From Verrucomicrobiota bacterium (GTDB lineage: Bacteria > Verrucomicrobiota > Verrucomicrobiia > Opitutales > Intestinicryptomonadaceae), in NCBI GenBank assembly GCA_023450935.1, contig JAEXGH010000031.1, positions 1 through 64,000 on the forward strand: 64,000 bases of DNA. The letters run 5' to 3'. Shown here one piece after another: positions 34,941-44,202 of the stretch. The position numbers and the translations under genes were made by a program. The notes beneath the pieces are model-generated. The model searched no databases. It saw only the letters and a list, made by a program, of their open reading frames with translations, and was not told the origin of the DNA. Each line of letters starts with the position of its first letter. The first letter of the stretch is position 1.

Positions 34941-36068
34941 ATGGCGATGCGCAAAGAGTTTTCGGGGGGAGATTCATACGGAAGCCTGTATCGCAAGAAC
35001 AGACGCCTTGCGCGCGAGCTCGGCAAAACGGAGTCGGTTTTCAACGCAATAAACGCCGCCATTTTCGTGGTGGACAAGTTCGGAATGATTGACTTCGCAA
35101 ACGCCTACGCAAAGCGCATGTTTTCCATTCCCGACGCGCCGGAATCGCTTTTCAAATACATTCCCGACCTTGAAGAGGCGGTCTCCGCCGTTTCCGAAAC
35201 TTCAGTCGCCGCGCGCAGGGAAATGGAAATAAGCTATCCCGAAAAAAGGACGCTGTCGGCGCGCGTAATGAATTTCGACACTGATGAAGCCGACGCCGAA
35301 AAATTCGCAATTCTCGTAGACGACATCACTCAGGAAAAAATTTCCGAACGCGAACAGATTGAGAGCGAAAAAATATCCTCGGTGCTCAATCTCGCCTCGG
35401 GCGTTGCGCACGAATTGGGCAACCCGCTCAATTCTGTGGCAATCCACCTGCAGGTTGCGCGGCGCAAGCTTTCGAAAGACGGGCCCATTTCGGCGGAGGA
35501 CAAACAGAGTCTGCTGGAGTCGGTGGGAATATGCCTGTCGGAAGTCAAGCGGCTCGATACAATCATAGAGAATTTTCTGAAGGCGTTGCGCCCGATTCGC
35601 CCGAGAGCAACCGAATGCGACGCAATAAAGCCGCTTGCCGAAACGCTTGGGCTGCTCGAAAAGGAGCTGTCGGACATCGGCATAAAAGTGTCTGTTTCGG
35701 CCAACGCCCTGCCCAAAGTTTTCGCCGACGAAAGCCTGCTCAAGCAGATGTATTTCAATATTCTGCGCAACGCCATGGAAGCCATGGACGGCGGCGGCGC
35801 AATAAAAATTACAGCCTCCAGCAACGACGAATTCGTGAAAATCTCGTTTGCCGACACCGGCTGCGGAATGGACGAAAGCGCAATAGCCAACCTTTTCCAA
35901 CCCTATTTTACTACAAAGCCGAACGGACACGGGCTTGGAATGATGATTATTCAGGGAATTATCCGCGCGCACAACGGCAAAATCGACGTCGATTCAAGGC
36001 GCGGCAAAGGCACTACAATTTCCGTTTCAATTCCGCGCTTCGAGCGCATTGTCCGCCGTCTCGCGTAG
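34941..36068 (+). CDS. NtrB-like sensor histidine kinase
   Basis: A 375-residue soluble kinase with no membrane helix. A PAS-like domain (about 30-140, starting SVFNAINAAIFVVDKFGMID) precedes the H-box GVAHELGNPLNS with His157. The N-box is YFNILRNAMEAMDGGG, and the G-boxes are DTGCGMDESAIANLFQPYFTT and NGHGLGMMIIQGI. The HELGNPL form and the N/G-box style are of the NtrB/AtoS class that partners sigma-54 response regulators. No regulator is adjacent. The only NtrC-type regulator in the window is at 45748-47175. The start follows CGGAGGAAC. Confidence 0.85.
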   Translation: MAMRKEFSGGDSYGSLYRKNRRLARELGKTESVFNAINAAIFVVDKFGMIDFANAYAKRMFSIPDAPESLFKYIPDLEEAVSAVSETSVAARREMEISYPEKRTLSARVMNFDTDEADAEKFAILVDDITQEKISEREQIESEKISSVLNLASGVAHELGNPLNSVAIHLQVARRKLSKDGPISAEDKQSLLESVGICLSEVKRLDTIIENFLKALRPIRPRATECDAIKPLAETLGLLEKELSDIGIKVSVSANALPKVFADESLLKQMYFNILRNAMEAMDGGGAIKITASSNDEFVKISFADTGCGMDESAIANLFQPYFTTKPNGHGLGMMIIQGIIRAHNGKIDVDSRRGKGTTISVSIPRFERIVRRLA

Positions 36069-36104
36069 CGCGAATCGACATAAAAAGCGGCGCAGCGCGA
36101 CACC

Positions 36105-37499
36105 CTAACGCACCAGTTCCGCCAACATAGACGACGCCCTGCCCGCCGTGCGAAAACCTACGGAGGAAAGTAATGCCGTCTCGCTCCCGCCGCCAATGCC
36201 TGCGGATTGGGCACCCGAACGTCTGCCGACGCGCACAAAAGCCTGTTTTGCCTCCCCGACGTAGGACGGGTCGGCGGCGTCGTCGAGAACGGCGAACCGC
36301 GCAAAACTTGCGGTCGGGGAGAACGCCGAATTTATTGTCCACAAACCGCCGAAGCGGTAGTCGGAATCGAGCTTTCCAAGCAGCGCGCGCGCGGCGGAAA
36401 GCGCGGAAGCGTCGCGCGTGATGTCGAAATAGTCGCAAAGCGCGTTCGCCATAAGCGACAAGTCAAGCGCGGAGGCAATTGAATTCGGCACAACCGCGCT
36501 GCCACCCGCACCGGCCGACAAAACAACGACCGCGGGAATGTCGCGCCTTTCGGAAGCGATGCGGACAAGCCTTGCCGCTATGCGCCGCGCGCCCGCCAAA
36601 TACTGCGCGTTTTCGAACACCGAATACGCCCCGCACAAAACCGAAAGCTTCAACGCGGCGTCGGCGGCGCGTTCCTGCGAGGCGTCTTGCAGAGCCGATT
36701 TCGCGGCGCAGTCAAGCTCGGGCACCGCCTCTGCCGAAACGGCGAAACGGGCGTCGGCAAGCGCGCGCGCAATGTAGAGCCTGTCGCGGGCGTCGGCACG
36801 TTTGGCGAACTGCCGTTTGAGCGTTGCAAAAGCCTCGGCGGCGCGTATGCGCGTGAGCATTGCAACGCTTTTTCGGGCGTCGGCAAAGCGCACGCGCGCG
36901 TTTTCGGTAAGCAGAGCCGTCGGACAGGCATCGGCTATTTTTTCGGAGGAAAACGCCACGTTGGCGAACGGGAACGGTGCCGTTTCCGCCACGCCGAAGA
37001 CTGCGGAACGGGCCAAATCGCGCCCCGCCCTTTCGGCGCGTAAATTGAATTTTTCGGGAGCGGAATCGAACGAGCGCGCAAAAATCTCGAGAACGGCGGC
37101 GATTTTTTTTGCGTCGAAGTCAGACGCAATGTAGACCGGCTTGAACGTGGGCGTGAATACGGCACACGCAAAGCGCGAATCGCGCCCCAACTTACGGCGC
37201 AAAAAATAGGTCAAAACATCGTAGTCGGCGGGATTGAGGTTTTTGTCGAGCCGCGCAACGGAATATTTTTTGTTCAAAATACGCACACATTCGGGGGAAA
37301 GTTCCGGCAAATCCGCCGCGTGGACAAAAACAAGACGCCCAGCACGCGCCGCCTTTGCGGGCGTTTCGGCATTCCACGGCAGCATTGCGGAGGAATCGAG
37401 GCAGTCGCCCTTGTAAAAGTGGTTGCGCACGGCAATCAGCGCGAAAAATACGGCAAGACAACCGAAAAACACCGCGCAAAACTTTCTTACTTTTTCCAC
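36105..37499 (-). CDS. Degenerate YyaL/DUF255-like protein, membrane anchored
   Basis: A 464-residue protein with an N-terminal membrane helix (about 8-24). Residues 40-130 resemble the thioredoxin-like DUF255 domain: a pattern around MLPWNAETPAKAARAGRLV and later YSVARLDKNLNPADYDVLTYF. The CxxC-type motif of that fold is missing; the expected site reads ADLPELSPEC. The rest is Ala-rich and helical and may correspond to the alpha/alpha-barrel of YyaL/SSP411 proteins, but shortened. It is probably a non-catalytic derivative in the envelope. Family assignment is by eye and only moderate. Confidence 0.5.
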   Translation of the reverse strand: MEKVRKFCAVFFGCLAVFFALIAVRNHFYKGDCLDSSAMLPWNAETPAKAARAGRLVFVHAADLPELSPECVRILNKKYSVARLDKNLNPADYDVLTYFLRRKLGRDSRFACAVFTPTFKPVYIASDFDAKKIAAVLEIFARSFDSAPEKFNLRAERAGRDLARSAVFGVAETAPFPFANVAFSSEKIADACPTALLTENARVRFADARKSVAMLTRIRAAEAFATLKRQFAKRADARDRLYIARALADARFAVSAEAVPELDCAAKSALQDASQERAADAALKLSVLCGAYSVFENAQYLAGARRIAARLVRIASERRDIPAVVVLSAGAGGSAVVPNSIASALDLSLMANALCDYFDITRDASALSAARALLGKLDSDYRFGGLWTINSAFSPTASFARFAVLDDAADPSYVGEAKQAFVRVGRRSGAQSAGIGGGSETALLSSVGFRTAGRASSMLAELVR

Positions 37500-37535
37500 G
37501 GAGGGTTCGACACCTCCGCGCCCGAAAAGTTCCGC

Positions 37536-38279
37536 CTAAACAAATTCGAGAGCCGCCTGCACACGCGAAATTGCGCTCACCGCGGCGGTGTCGCTTTTTA
37601 GCACGTTCCTCCCCAATGTAATGGGAGCAAACCCCGCCGACTTCGCGCGGGCGTATTCTTCAGCCGACATATCTCCCTCCGGCCCGATTAAAACCGCAAC
37701 GCTTTTCGGCGCGGCGGAAAGTGTTTTAAACGCGCCCGATATTGTCCGAGCGTCCGCTTCCAAACTTGCAACGAGTTTGAGATCGAATTTCGGAAGATTG
37801 GCGAACATCTCCGAAAACGACCGCGGCTCAAAAACTTCGAACCCCGAAAAATTCGACGACTGCTTCACCGCCTCCACAACCTGCGCAAGCCACTTTTCGC
37901 GCTTTCTCCCCGCTTCGGAAGACTCTATTTTTACTTGGCAAAAACGCGAGATAAGCGGATACACTCCCGCCGCGCCCAACTCCACGCAACGCCTTATGAT
38001 GTCGTCGAAAGTTTTTCCCTTTGGAAGGCACTGGAGAAGGTAGATGTCGGCTGCGCGTTTTTCGGGCGGAATTTTTTCGCGTATTTCCACCACGGCGCGC
38101 TTCGGATTCGCCGAAACAATGACGCCCCGATATACGTTGCCTTTGAGGTCGAAAACGTCAACGAAGTCGCCCGCGGCGGCGCGCAGCGAACCGCACAAAT
38201 GCCTGCTTTCGTCGGCGGAAAGCTCCACTGAGCTCCCATCGGACGCCGAAAATTCGTAATATGCCCTAAAACCCGACAT
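37536..38279 (-). CDS. rsmE: 16S rRNA (uracil1498-N3)-methyltransferase
   Basis: A 247-residue SPOUT-class methyltransferase. The N-terminal PUA-like domain includes SADESRHLCGSLRAAAGDFV. The C-terminal knot has VLIGPEGDMSAEEYARAK and ITLGRNVLKSDTAAVSAISR, the family signature in which the usual LR is NV. It methylates U1498 of 16S rRNA. It lies 36 nt after the YyaL-like gene on the same strand and diverges from coaC across 44 nt. Confidence 0.93.
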   Translation of the reverse strand: MSGFRAYYEFSASDGSSVELSADESRHLCGSLRAAAGDFVDVFDLKGNVYRGVIVSANPKRAVVEIREKIPPEKRAADIYLLQCLPKGKTFDDIIRRCVELGAAGVYPLISRFCQVKIESSEAGRKREKWLAQVVEAVKQSSNFSGFEVFEPRSFSEMFANLPKFDLKLVASLEADARTISGAFKTLSAAPKSVAVLIGPEGDMSAEEYARAKSAGFAPITLGRNVLKSDTAAVSAISRVQAALEFV

Positions 38280-38323
38280 ACAAAACAGCTTGCACTTTTT
38301 TCCGAAAAAGTAAAAATAATTCT

Positions 38324-38884
38324 ATGCAAAAACAAAATGGCTTCAACGGCAAAAGGGTTGTTCTGGGCGTGTGCAGCTCAATAGCCGCCTACAAGGCGTG
38401 CGAAATCGTTTCGGCACTGACGCACTCGGGCGCGCAGGTGCGCGTTGTAATGACGGAAAACGCCTGCAAACTGGTTTCGCCGCGCGTATTCCAGACGCTT
38501 TCGCGCAATCCGGTGGCGGTTTCAATGTGGAAGGAAGTCGCCGACTGGAAGCCCGAACATATCGCCCTTTCCGAATGGGGCGACATTCTGCTTGTAGCCC
38601 CCGCAACGGCTAACACGATAGGCAATTTCGCGAACGGGCTGGCTCCCGATTTCCTCTCCGCGCTGTATCTGGCGTTCCCCAAAAAAACGCTGATAGCCCC
38701 CGCAATGAACTGCAATATGCTTGAAAACAAGGCGGTGCGTCGCAATATTGCGACGCTAAGGTCGGACGGCGCGGAATTTGTCGAGCCCGAAGAGGGTTTG
38801 CTCGCATGCGGTTGCGACGGCAAAGGCAGGCTGGCATCGGTAGAAAAGATTTTGAAAACCCTGCAACGGGCGTTGGAGCAATAG
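38324..38884 (+). CDS. coaC: Phosphopantothenoylcysteine decarboxylase (stand-alone CoaC flavoprotein)
   Basis: A 186-residue flavoprotein equal to the N-terminal half of the usual bifunctional CoaBC. It has GVCSSIAAYKACEIVSAL for FMN binding, the active-site His in EHIALSEWGDILLVAPATANTIG, the substrate-binding PAMNCNMLENKAVRRN and a flexible-flap Cys region GLLACGCDGKGR. The gene stops where CoaB would begin, so the ligase must be encoded elsewhere. Other HFCD flavoproteins were considered, but the PATANT-like and PAMN motifs favour CoaC. The next gene begins 1 nt later. Confidence 0.85.
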   Translation: MQKQNGFNGKRVVLGVCSSIAAYKACEIVSALTHSGAQVRVVMTENACKLVSPRVFQTLSRNPVAVSMWKEVADWKPEHIALSEWGDILLVAPATANTIGNFANGLAPDFLSALYLAFPKKTLIAPAMNCNMLENKAVRRNIATLRSDGAEFVEPEEGLLACGCDGKGRLASVEKILKTLQRALEQ

Positions 38885-38885
38885 T

Positions 38886-39806
38886 ATGCGCGAAATTTTC
38901 GAAACACTCGGCGACGAACTCAGGCGGCGGCTGGTAAACGGCGAAACGGAAATCGACATCTCCGATGAATCGCTGAAAATCCTAAGGAAACTCGCCTCCG
39001 CCGACGACGCCGAACTCGACGAGGTAAAGGCTGTCGAATTCGCCTCCGCCGCCGATGCCGTAAAGGCGGTTGAAGATGTAAAACACGAACAGAAGAAAAA
39101 GATTGTGGTATCGAAAAAAATCGCCGAACAAAGCATAGCAGACATTGCTCCCATTCCCGCGCCTACTCCGTTTACACTGCCCGAAGGCACAAAACAACAA
39201 AAGTGGGACTTCCTCCGCAAAAAAGTCCTTTCCGACCCCGTCTGCAAAGAGCATTTGCACCCGAACAAACAGATAGTTTTCGGCGTTGGAAACCTCGACG
39301 CAAAAATATTCTTCTGCGGAGAAGCCCCCGGAGCCGAAGAAGAAACGCGTGGCGAACCGTTTGTCGGCAAGGCGGGACAGCTGCTTACAAAAATCATAGC
39401 CGCAATGGGGCTTTCGCGCGAAGATGTCTACATAGGCAACATCATGAACTGGCGTCCCGAAACACCGCGCGGCAACCGCCCGCCCACCGAAACGGAAATG
39501 GCATACTGCCTGCCATATCTGAAGGCGCAAATCCAGATCGTGCGCCCTCAGGTTGTAGTCGCGCTGGGAATGACCGCAGTCAGCGGGCTACTGGGCTTCG
39601 ATCCCGCGCGGAAAATGGGGAAAATCAGGGGCGTTTGGCACTCTTTCGAAAACACCGATTTAATGCCCACATACCACCCGTCTTTTTTGCTCCAATACGC
39701 GTCGAACCAAATGAAGAGGCTCGTATGGGAGGATATGATGTCGGTTATGGAACGCGTGGGTATGGAAATTTCCGAAAAACAAAGGGGGTTTTTCCTGCCC
39801 AAATAA
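38886..39806 (+). CDS. Uracil-DNA glycosylase family 4-like protein
   Basis: A 306-residue protein. An acidic, helical N-terminal region of about 90 residues precedes the glycosylase fold: CGEAPGAEEETRGEPFVGKAG (motif 1), VYIGNIMNWRPETPRGNRPP and the C-terminal MPTYHPSFLLQ (motif 2 with catalytic-pocket His). The four Fe-S cysteines of family 4 are mostly missing: the KCRP-type position reads NWRP, and only isolated Cys residues remain. It may be a cluster-free relative with altered activity. It is next to coaC with a 1-nt gap. Confidence 0.8.
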   Translation: MREIFETLGDELRRRLVNGETEIDISDESLKILRKLASADDAELDEVKAVEFASAADAVKAVEDVKHEQKKKIVVSKKIAEQSIADIAPIPAPTPFTLPEGTKQQKWDFLRKKVLSDPVCKEHLHPNKQIVFGVGNLDAKIFFCGEAPGAEEETRGEPFVGKAGQLLTKIIAAMGLSREDVYIGNIMNWRPETPRGNRPPTETEMAYCLPYLKAQIQIVRPQVVVALGMTAVSGLLGFDPARKMGKIRGVWHSFENTDLMPTYHPSFLLQYASNQMKRLVWEDMMSVMERVGMEISEKQRGFFLPK

Positions 39807-39857
39807 ATTCTTTGATTGATTTTTCGCACTCATTGTGCGAAAAAAGCCGCATCTGTT

Positions 39858-41342
39858 ATGACGAGATTTTTGAGGAAAATATCATGTTTTTTAGCCCCCG
39901 CATTGCTCGTGGGATGCGCCGTTGGTCCGGACTACGAAACGCCGTCGCTTGAAAGCACAAATTTCGAGCTGAGCGAATCGCACTTCTACCGCGACGAAAC
40001 ACTCTGGAAAGAGGCCGTTCCCGCCGACCAGTTGCCAAAGGGCAGCTGGTGGACGCTATTCGAAGACGACATTCTAAACGATCTTCTCCAGCTCTGCAAA
40101 GACAACAACCCCTCCCTCTCCGCCGCATTCTACAGGATAGAAAAGGCGCGCGAAGCCGTCCAGATAGACGCCGCCGACCTCTACCCCCACGCCGACGGAC
40201 GCGCCTCATACACGCGCAACGGACGCTCCAAAAATCTGTCGGGTTCGAGCAACTACTCCCGATACCTTCTCGGGCTTTCCTACACTTGGGACTTGGACTT
40301 GTTCGGGCGCGTGCAGCGCATGATTGAAGCCGATGTTGCCGACGCGGAGGCGGAACTTTACGCATACAACAATTTGATGTTGTCGCTGCAAACGCAGGTT
40401 GCGCAGGAGTATTTCACGCTGCGCCAGTATTCGTCGGAAGTCGATTTGCTCACGCGCACGCTCGATGTCCGCAAACAGCAAACCGCTCTCGTGCGCCGCA
40501 GGGTGAAGCTCGACTACGCCAACGAACTCGACTTGCAGCGCGCCCTCCAGCAGGAATACGAAGCCGCCGCGCAGTTGTCTTCGCTTGAAAGGCAGATTGC
40601 CCTTTCGAGAAACAGGCTCTCCATTTTGGTCGGGATTGCCCCCGCGAACCTCATCATGGGCGACGCCCCGCTTGCCGAAAAAACCCCGCAACTTCCCGAC
40701 GCCGTTCCGTCTCAGCTGCTTGAACGACGCCCCGACATCGCCGAAGCCGAACGCAGAGTTTGCGCCGCAAACGCGGCAATAGGCGTGGCGCAGGCGGGTT
40801 TCTACCCGACAGTTTCAATAACGGCCAATACAGACTGGACCGCGAACGACATCGAAAAAGTCCTCAAGGCGGGTTCGCTCGCGTGGGGCGTTACACCGCA
40901 GGTTTACGTTCCCATTTTCCAAGCGGGCAAAATCAGCGCGCAAAAACGCGTAGCCCTTGCGGAGCACAAAAGGACGATTGAGGAATACAAAAACGCTGTT
41001 TTGCAGGCGTTCGGCGAAGTGGAAAACGCCCTTGCAAGAATCAACTACCTCGGGCGCGAATACAAAAAAAGAAGCGATGTTACAAAGGCGGCGCTCAAGG
41101 TTCAGGAGCTTACGCTCAAGCAATACGAGTTGGGCGTTGTGGACTACTTCTCCGTAAGCGATGCCCAGCGGTTGGCGCTCGAAAACGAAAGAACCCAAAT
41201 CCAGCTGCGCGGCGACCGCTTCAGGGCGTGCGTGCAACTAATTTCGGCACTCGGCGGTGGCTGGAACAGAAACGAAGTTTCGGAAGACCCGATACCAAAC
41301 GCGGAGAAATTTAATCCGTCGCCGTTCAAGCTGTATAAGTAA
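39858..41342 (+). CDS. NodT-type outer-membrane efflux lipoprotein
   Basis: A 494-residue TolC-like channel protein. The lipobox LLVGC (about 15-19) is followed by AVGPDYETP, the classical start of mature NodT/OprM proteins. Long helical repeats of the alpha-barrel follow, with LLERRPDIAEAERRVCAANA in the middle as in OprM. The start at 39858 gives a proper lipoprotein signal. It normally works with a membrane-fusion protein and an RND pump, neither of which lies nearby. Its last 17 nt overlap the convergent sixA gene. Confidence 0.9.
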   Translation: MTRFLRKISCFLAPALLVGCAVGPDYETPSLESTNFELSESHFYRDETLWKEAVPADQLPKGSWWTLFEDDILNDLLQLCKDNNPSLSAAFYRIEKAREAVQIDAADLYPHADGRASYTRNGRSKNLSGSSNYSRYLLGLSYTWDLDLFGRVQRMIEADVADAEAELYAYNNLMLSLQTQVAQEYFTLRQYSSEVDLLTRTLDVRKQQTALVRRRVKLDYANELDLQRALQQEYEAAAQLSSLERQIALSRNRLSILVGIAPANLIMGDAPLAEKTPQLPDAVPSQLLERRPDIAEAERRVCAANAAIGVAQAGFYPTVSITANTDWTANDIEKVLKAGSLAWGVTPQVYVPIFQAGKISAQKRVALAEHKRTIEEYKNAVLQAFGEVENALARINYLGREYKKRSDVTKAALKVQELTLKQYELGVVDYFSVSDAQRLALENERTQIQLRGDRFRACVQLISALGGGWNRNEVSEDPIPNAEKFNPSPFKLYK

Positions 41343-41829
41343 GGGTTTCGGGCGAAACAAGAAAGTCGAGCGACCACACTCCCGTTCGGCGGCACGCGTC
41401 GGGGTGCTCCACGAGCGTCCAGCACGACAGTGCCGCCTTTCCGAATGCGATGTAGCCGTCGGACTTCGCTGCCAGAAGCTCCCGCGCAAGCCCCTCAATG
41501 AACGGGTTGTGCGCAACTACAAGCAGGTCGGCGTCGAAACACGCAAGCGATGCAATTTCGCGCGCGGCAAGTTCGGGGACGCCGTCGGGCGTGAGCCGTT
41601 CCGACGACATCAGCGGAACGTCCATTCCCATCTTCGCCGCAAAAAATTCGGCCGTCTGCTTGGCGCGCGCATACGGACTGTGCCAAACCTGCGCCACCGA
41701 CGAGAACATCTCGGGCGAAAGCATTCGGGAAAGCGAATCGAGCTGGCGGACGCCGTAGTCGGACAATTCCCGCGTCTCGTCGGGGAAAGTGTCTTTGGCG
41801 TGCGCGTGGCGCATTAGAAAAAGCCTCAT
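41326..41829 (-). CDS. sixA: Phosphohistidine phosphatase SixA-like
   Basis: A 167-residue histidine phosphatase. The catalytic RHAHA motif is at residues 7-11, HSPYARAKQTAEFF gives the second Arg region, and VVAHNPFIEGLA holds the second His. SixA removes phosphate from histidines of phosphorelay proteins. It is the last gene of the six-gene minus-strand operon, 3 nt after hemN, and its 3' end overlaps the efflux lipoprotein gene. An operon that also encodes a response regulator makes a signalling role plausible. Confidence 0.85.
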   Translation of the reverse strand: MRLFLMRHAHAKDTFPDETRELSDYGVRQLDSLSRMLSPEMFSSVAQVWHSPYARAKQTAEFFAAKMGMDVPLMSSERLTPDGVPELAAREIASLACFDADLLVVAHNPFIEGLARELLAAKSDGYIAFGKAALSCWTLVEHPDACRRTGVWSLDFLVSPETLTYTA

Positions 41830-41832
41830 AAA

Positions 41833-43167
41833 TCAAACCGTCTTTGAATACTGGAGCGACTTCGACAGTCGGTTGTCGAAAAGCATTGCTATGTTGCGCA
41901 GGAAAATCCTGCCCTCTCCGACAACCTCGAACCCGCCGTCGAAAAATTCCACCAAGCCGTCTTCGCGGAACTGTTCCAGACGCGCAAGGGCGTCGGCAAA
42001 CTCCGTTTTGAAATCTACGCCGTAGTTTTTAAAAACCACTTTCAGCGAGCACATAATGTCCATAATTATGCCGCGGCGGACAAGGTCGTCGGCATTGAGG
42101 ACTATTCCGCGCTCCACGGGCAGAACGCCCGCGCGCACGCTTTGCGAGTAAGTCTGCATGTCCTTGAAATTCTGGCGGTAGCTTGTTTTGGTGTCGGAAA
42201 TTGAAGTAAGCCCGACGGCGAAAGTGTCGAGTCCCGCAAGGGTGCTGTATCCCTGAAAATTTCTGTGCAACGCGCCGCCTTTTCGCGCGGCAATGAGGGA
42301 ATCGGAGGGCTTTGCAAAGTGGTCGAGGCCTATGTATTCGTAGCCCGAGCTTTGGAAAAACTCCATTGCGCGGATAAAAAGCGCGGCTTTTTCGGCGGAA
42401 TTCGGCAGCGTATTTTTCTCCAAAATCTTCTGCGAAGGCTTAACCCACGGAACGTGCGCATAGCCGAAAAGCGCGATTCTGTCTGGATTAAGCTCCGCGA
42501 TGTCGCGGAGGGTGTTTTCGAACGTCTGCGGCGTCTGCAGGGGCAGCCCGTAGATGATGTCGGCGTTGATTCCCGAAATGCCCTTCGCGCGGAGGTATTC
42601 GAAAAACCGCCTGTTCGTCTGCTGCGGCTGGATTCTGTTTATCGCCTTTTGGACTTCGGCGTTCGTGTCCTGAATGCCCATTGAGGCGCGGTTGAGTCCG
42701 ATTTCAAAAAAGGCGTCTATTTTCCGCTCGTCGAGCGTGCGCGGGTCGAACTCGCAGGAGATTTCCGCCGAGGGCGAAACGTCGAAATACTTGCGGACAA
42801 TTTCGCCCGCGCGCAAAATCTGTTCGGGCGACATCATGTTGGGCGTGCCCCCGCCGAAGTGCAGCTGGCGAAGTTCGCGCTTTGGCATGCCGAAATCGCG
42901 CCACAATTCAAGCTCCGCGGAAAGAGTGTCGAGATATTCGTCTATTTTGCGCAGGTCGGAACACACGCTTGAGGAGCAGCCGCAAAAGTAGCACAGGCTT
43001 TTGCAAAACGGAACGTGGATATAGACCGAAACGGGGGCATCGGACACGGCGAGCGTTTCGAGAACACGCTTGTCGGCCTTGTCGCTGAAATGCAACGCCG
43101 TGGGATACGACGTGTAGCGCGGCCCCGACGAAGCGTATTTTGCAATCAATTCTTTCAGGCTTTTCAT
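41833..43167 (-). CDS. hemN: Oxygen-independent coproporphyrinogen III dehydrogenase
   Basis: A 444-residue radical SAM enzyme of haem synthesis. The cluster ligands are Cys55, Cys59 and Cys62 in HVPFCKSLCYFCGC. GGGTPNMMSPEQIL and ISCEFDPRTLDERKID follow the HemN pattern, and the N-terminal RYTSYPTALHF is a HemN signature that separates it from HemW. It converts coproporphyrinogen III to protoporphyrinogen IX without oxygen, so the organism can make haem anaerobically. It is 3 nt after hemE. Confidence 0.95.
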   Translation of the reverse strand: MKSLKELIAKYASSGPRYTSYPTALHFSDKADKRVLETLAVSDAPVSVYIHVPFCKSLCYFCGCSSSVCSDLRKIDEYLDTLSAELELWRDFGMPKRELRQLHFGGGTPNMMSPEQILRAGEIVRKYFDVSPSAEISCEFDPRTLDERKIDAFFEIGLNRASMGIQDTNAEVQKAINRIQPQQTNRRFFEYLRAKGISGINADIIYGLPLQTPQTFENTLRDIAELNPDRIALFGYAHVPWVKPSQKILEKNTLPNSAEKAALFIRAMEFFQSSGYEYIGLDHFAKPSDSLIAARKGGALHRNFQGYSTLAGLDTFAVGLTSISDTKTSYRQNFKDMQTYSQSVRAGVLPVERGIVLNADDLVRRGIIMDIMCSLKVVFKNYGVDFKTEFADALARLEQFREDGLVEFFDGGFEVVGEGRIFLRNIAMLFDNRLSKSLQYSKTV

Positions 43168-43170
43168 ATT

Positions 43171-44202
43171 CTAAACTGATTTCAAAGTTTGGCACATTGC
43201 CTCGACGTTTTCAAGCTTTGCGTCGGGGCGGATTCCGTGCGCAAGATTGAAAATATGGCGTCCGCGCCCGCGCATATCCGCCACAATTTCCGCCGTTTTG
43301 GTTGAAACTTCCGTCGGCGTGCCGTTGGAAAGAAGCTCCGGCGGAAGATTCCCCTGCACCCCGACCCCGAACTTTTCGGCTATTTCCGAAAGCCTAACCG
43401 AGGAGTCGAGCGAATAGAAATCGGCGTTGACGGACGCGACTTCCGAAAAGCGCGCCGACATCGAATTGGCAAAAACAACCCCAGCCGCCGAACCTTTTAC
43501 CGCCGCCATAATTTCGGCAATCCACCGCCCCGAAAGCCGCCAGTATTCGCCGTCGGCGGTCAATCCCGCATGGGAGTCGAAAACCTGAAAGGCGTCTATG
43601 CCCTCGGCGAGCTGCATTTTTGCGTATTGCGCCGACGCACGCGCAAGCGCGCCCATAAGGCGTTCGGACAAATCGGGACGTTCGCGCACAAATTCAAGCA
43701 GTTTCGGAAACCCGTCGGCATTTTCGCCCTGCAACATATAGCACGCCAAAGTCCACGGCGCACCGCAGAAGCCGTAGAGCGCGGTATGGGGAACCTCGGC
43801 GCGGACAATGCGCAAGGCCTGCGCCACATATTGCAGCCGCGCGGAAACGTCGGCGCAACGCGCCTCTATTTCGGCTATGTCGCGTTCGCCCGAAACCGTT
43901 TTTTCAAGCATTATTCCGCCCCGTTCCTTGAAAGTATAGCCGAACCCGAGAGCCTCCGCCACAACGAGTATGTCGGAAAAAATTATGGCGCAGTCGAAGC
44001 CGAAGCGGCGGATTGGCTGCAAAGTTGCCTCGGCGGCGAGTTCGGGAGTCTGGGTTATCTGCACGAAGGAGCGCGACTTCTTAAGCTCCCTGTATTCTGG
44101 CAGAAAACGCCCCGCCTGCCGCATCAGCCAAAATGGGGGACGCGGCGTTTTTTCCCCGCGCACAACGGCGTTGAAAAGTTCTCTGGAGGTCATCTGTTTC
44201 AT
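43171..44202 (-). CDS. hemE: Uroporphyrinogen decarboxylase
   Basis: A 343-residue TIM-barrel enzyme. The signature PFWLMRQAGRFLPEYRELK is at residues 23-41, and GFCGAPWTLACYMLQG and QVFDSHAGLTADGEYW are conserved. It converts uroporphyrinogen III to coproporphyrinogen III, the substrate of HemN next to it. It overlaps murJ by 4 nt. Length and motif spacing are normal. Confidence 0.96.
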   Translation of the reverse strand: MKQMTSRELFNAVVRGEKTPRPPFWLMRQAGRFLPEYRELKKSRSFVQITQTPELAAEATLQPIRRFGFDCAIIFSDILVVAEALGFGYTFKERGGIMLEKTVSGERDIAEIEARCADVSARLQYVAQALRIVRAEVPHTALYGFCGAPWTLACYMLQGENADGFPKLLEFVRERPDLSERLMGALARASAQYAKMQLAEGIDAFQVFDSHAGLTADGEYWRLSGRWIAEIMAAVKGSAAGVVFANSMSARFSEVASVNADFYSLDSSVRLSEIAEKFGVGVQGNLPPELLSNGTPTEVSTKTAEIVADMRGRGRHIFNLAHGIRPDAKLENVEAMCQTLKSV

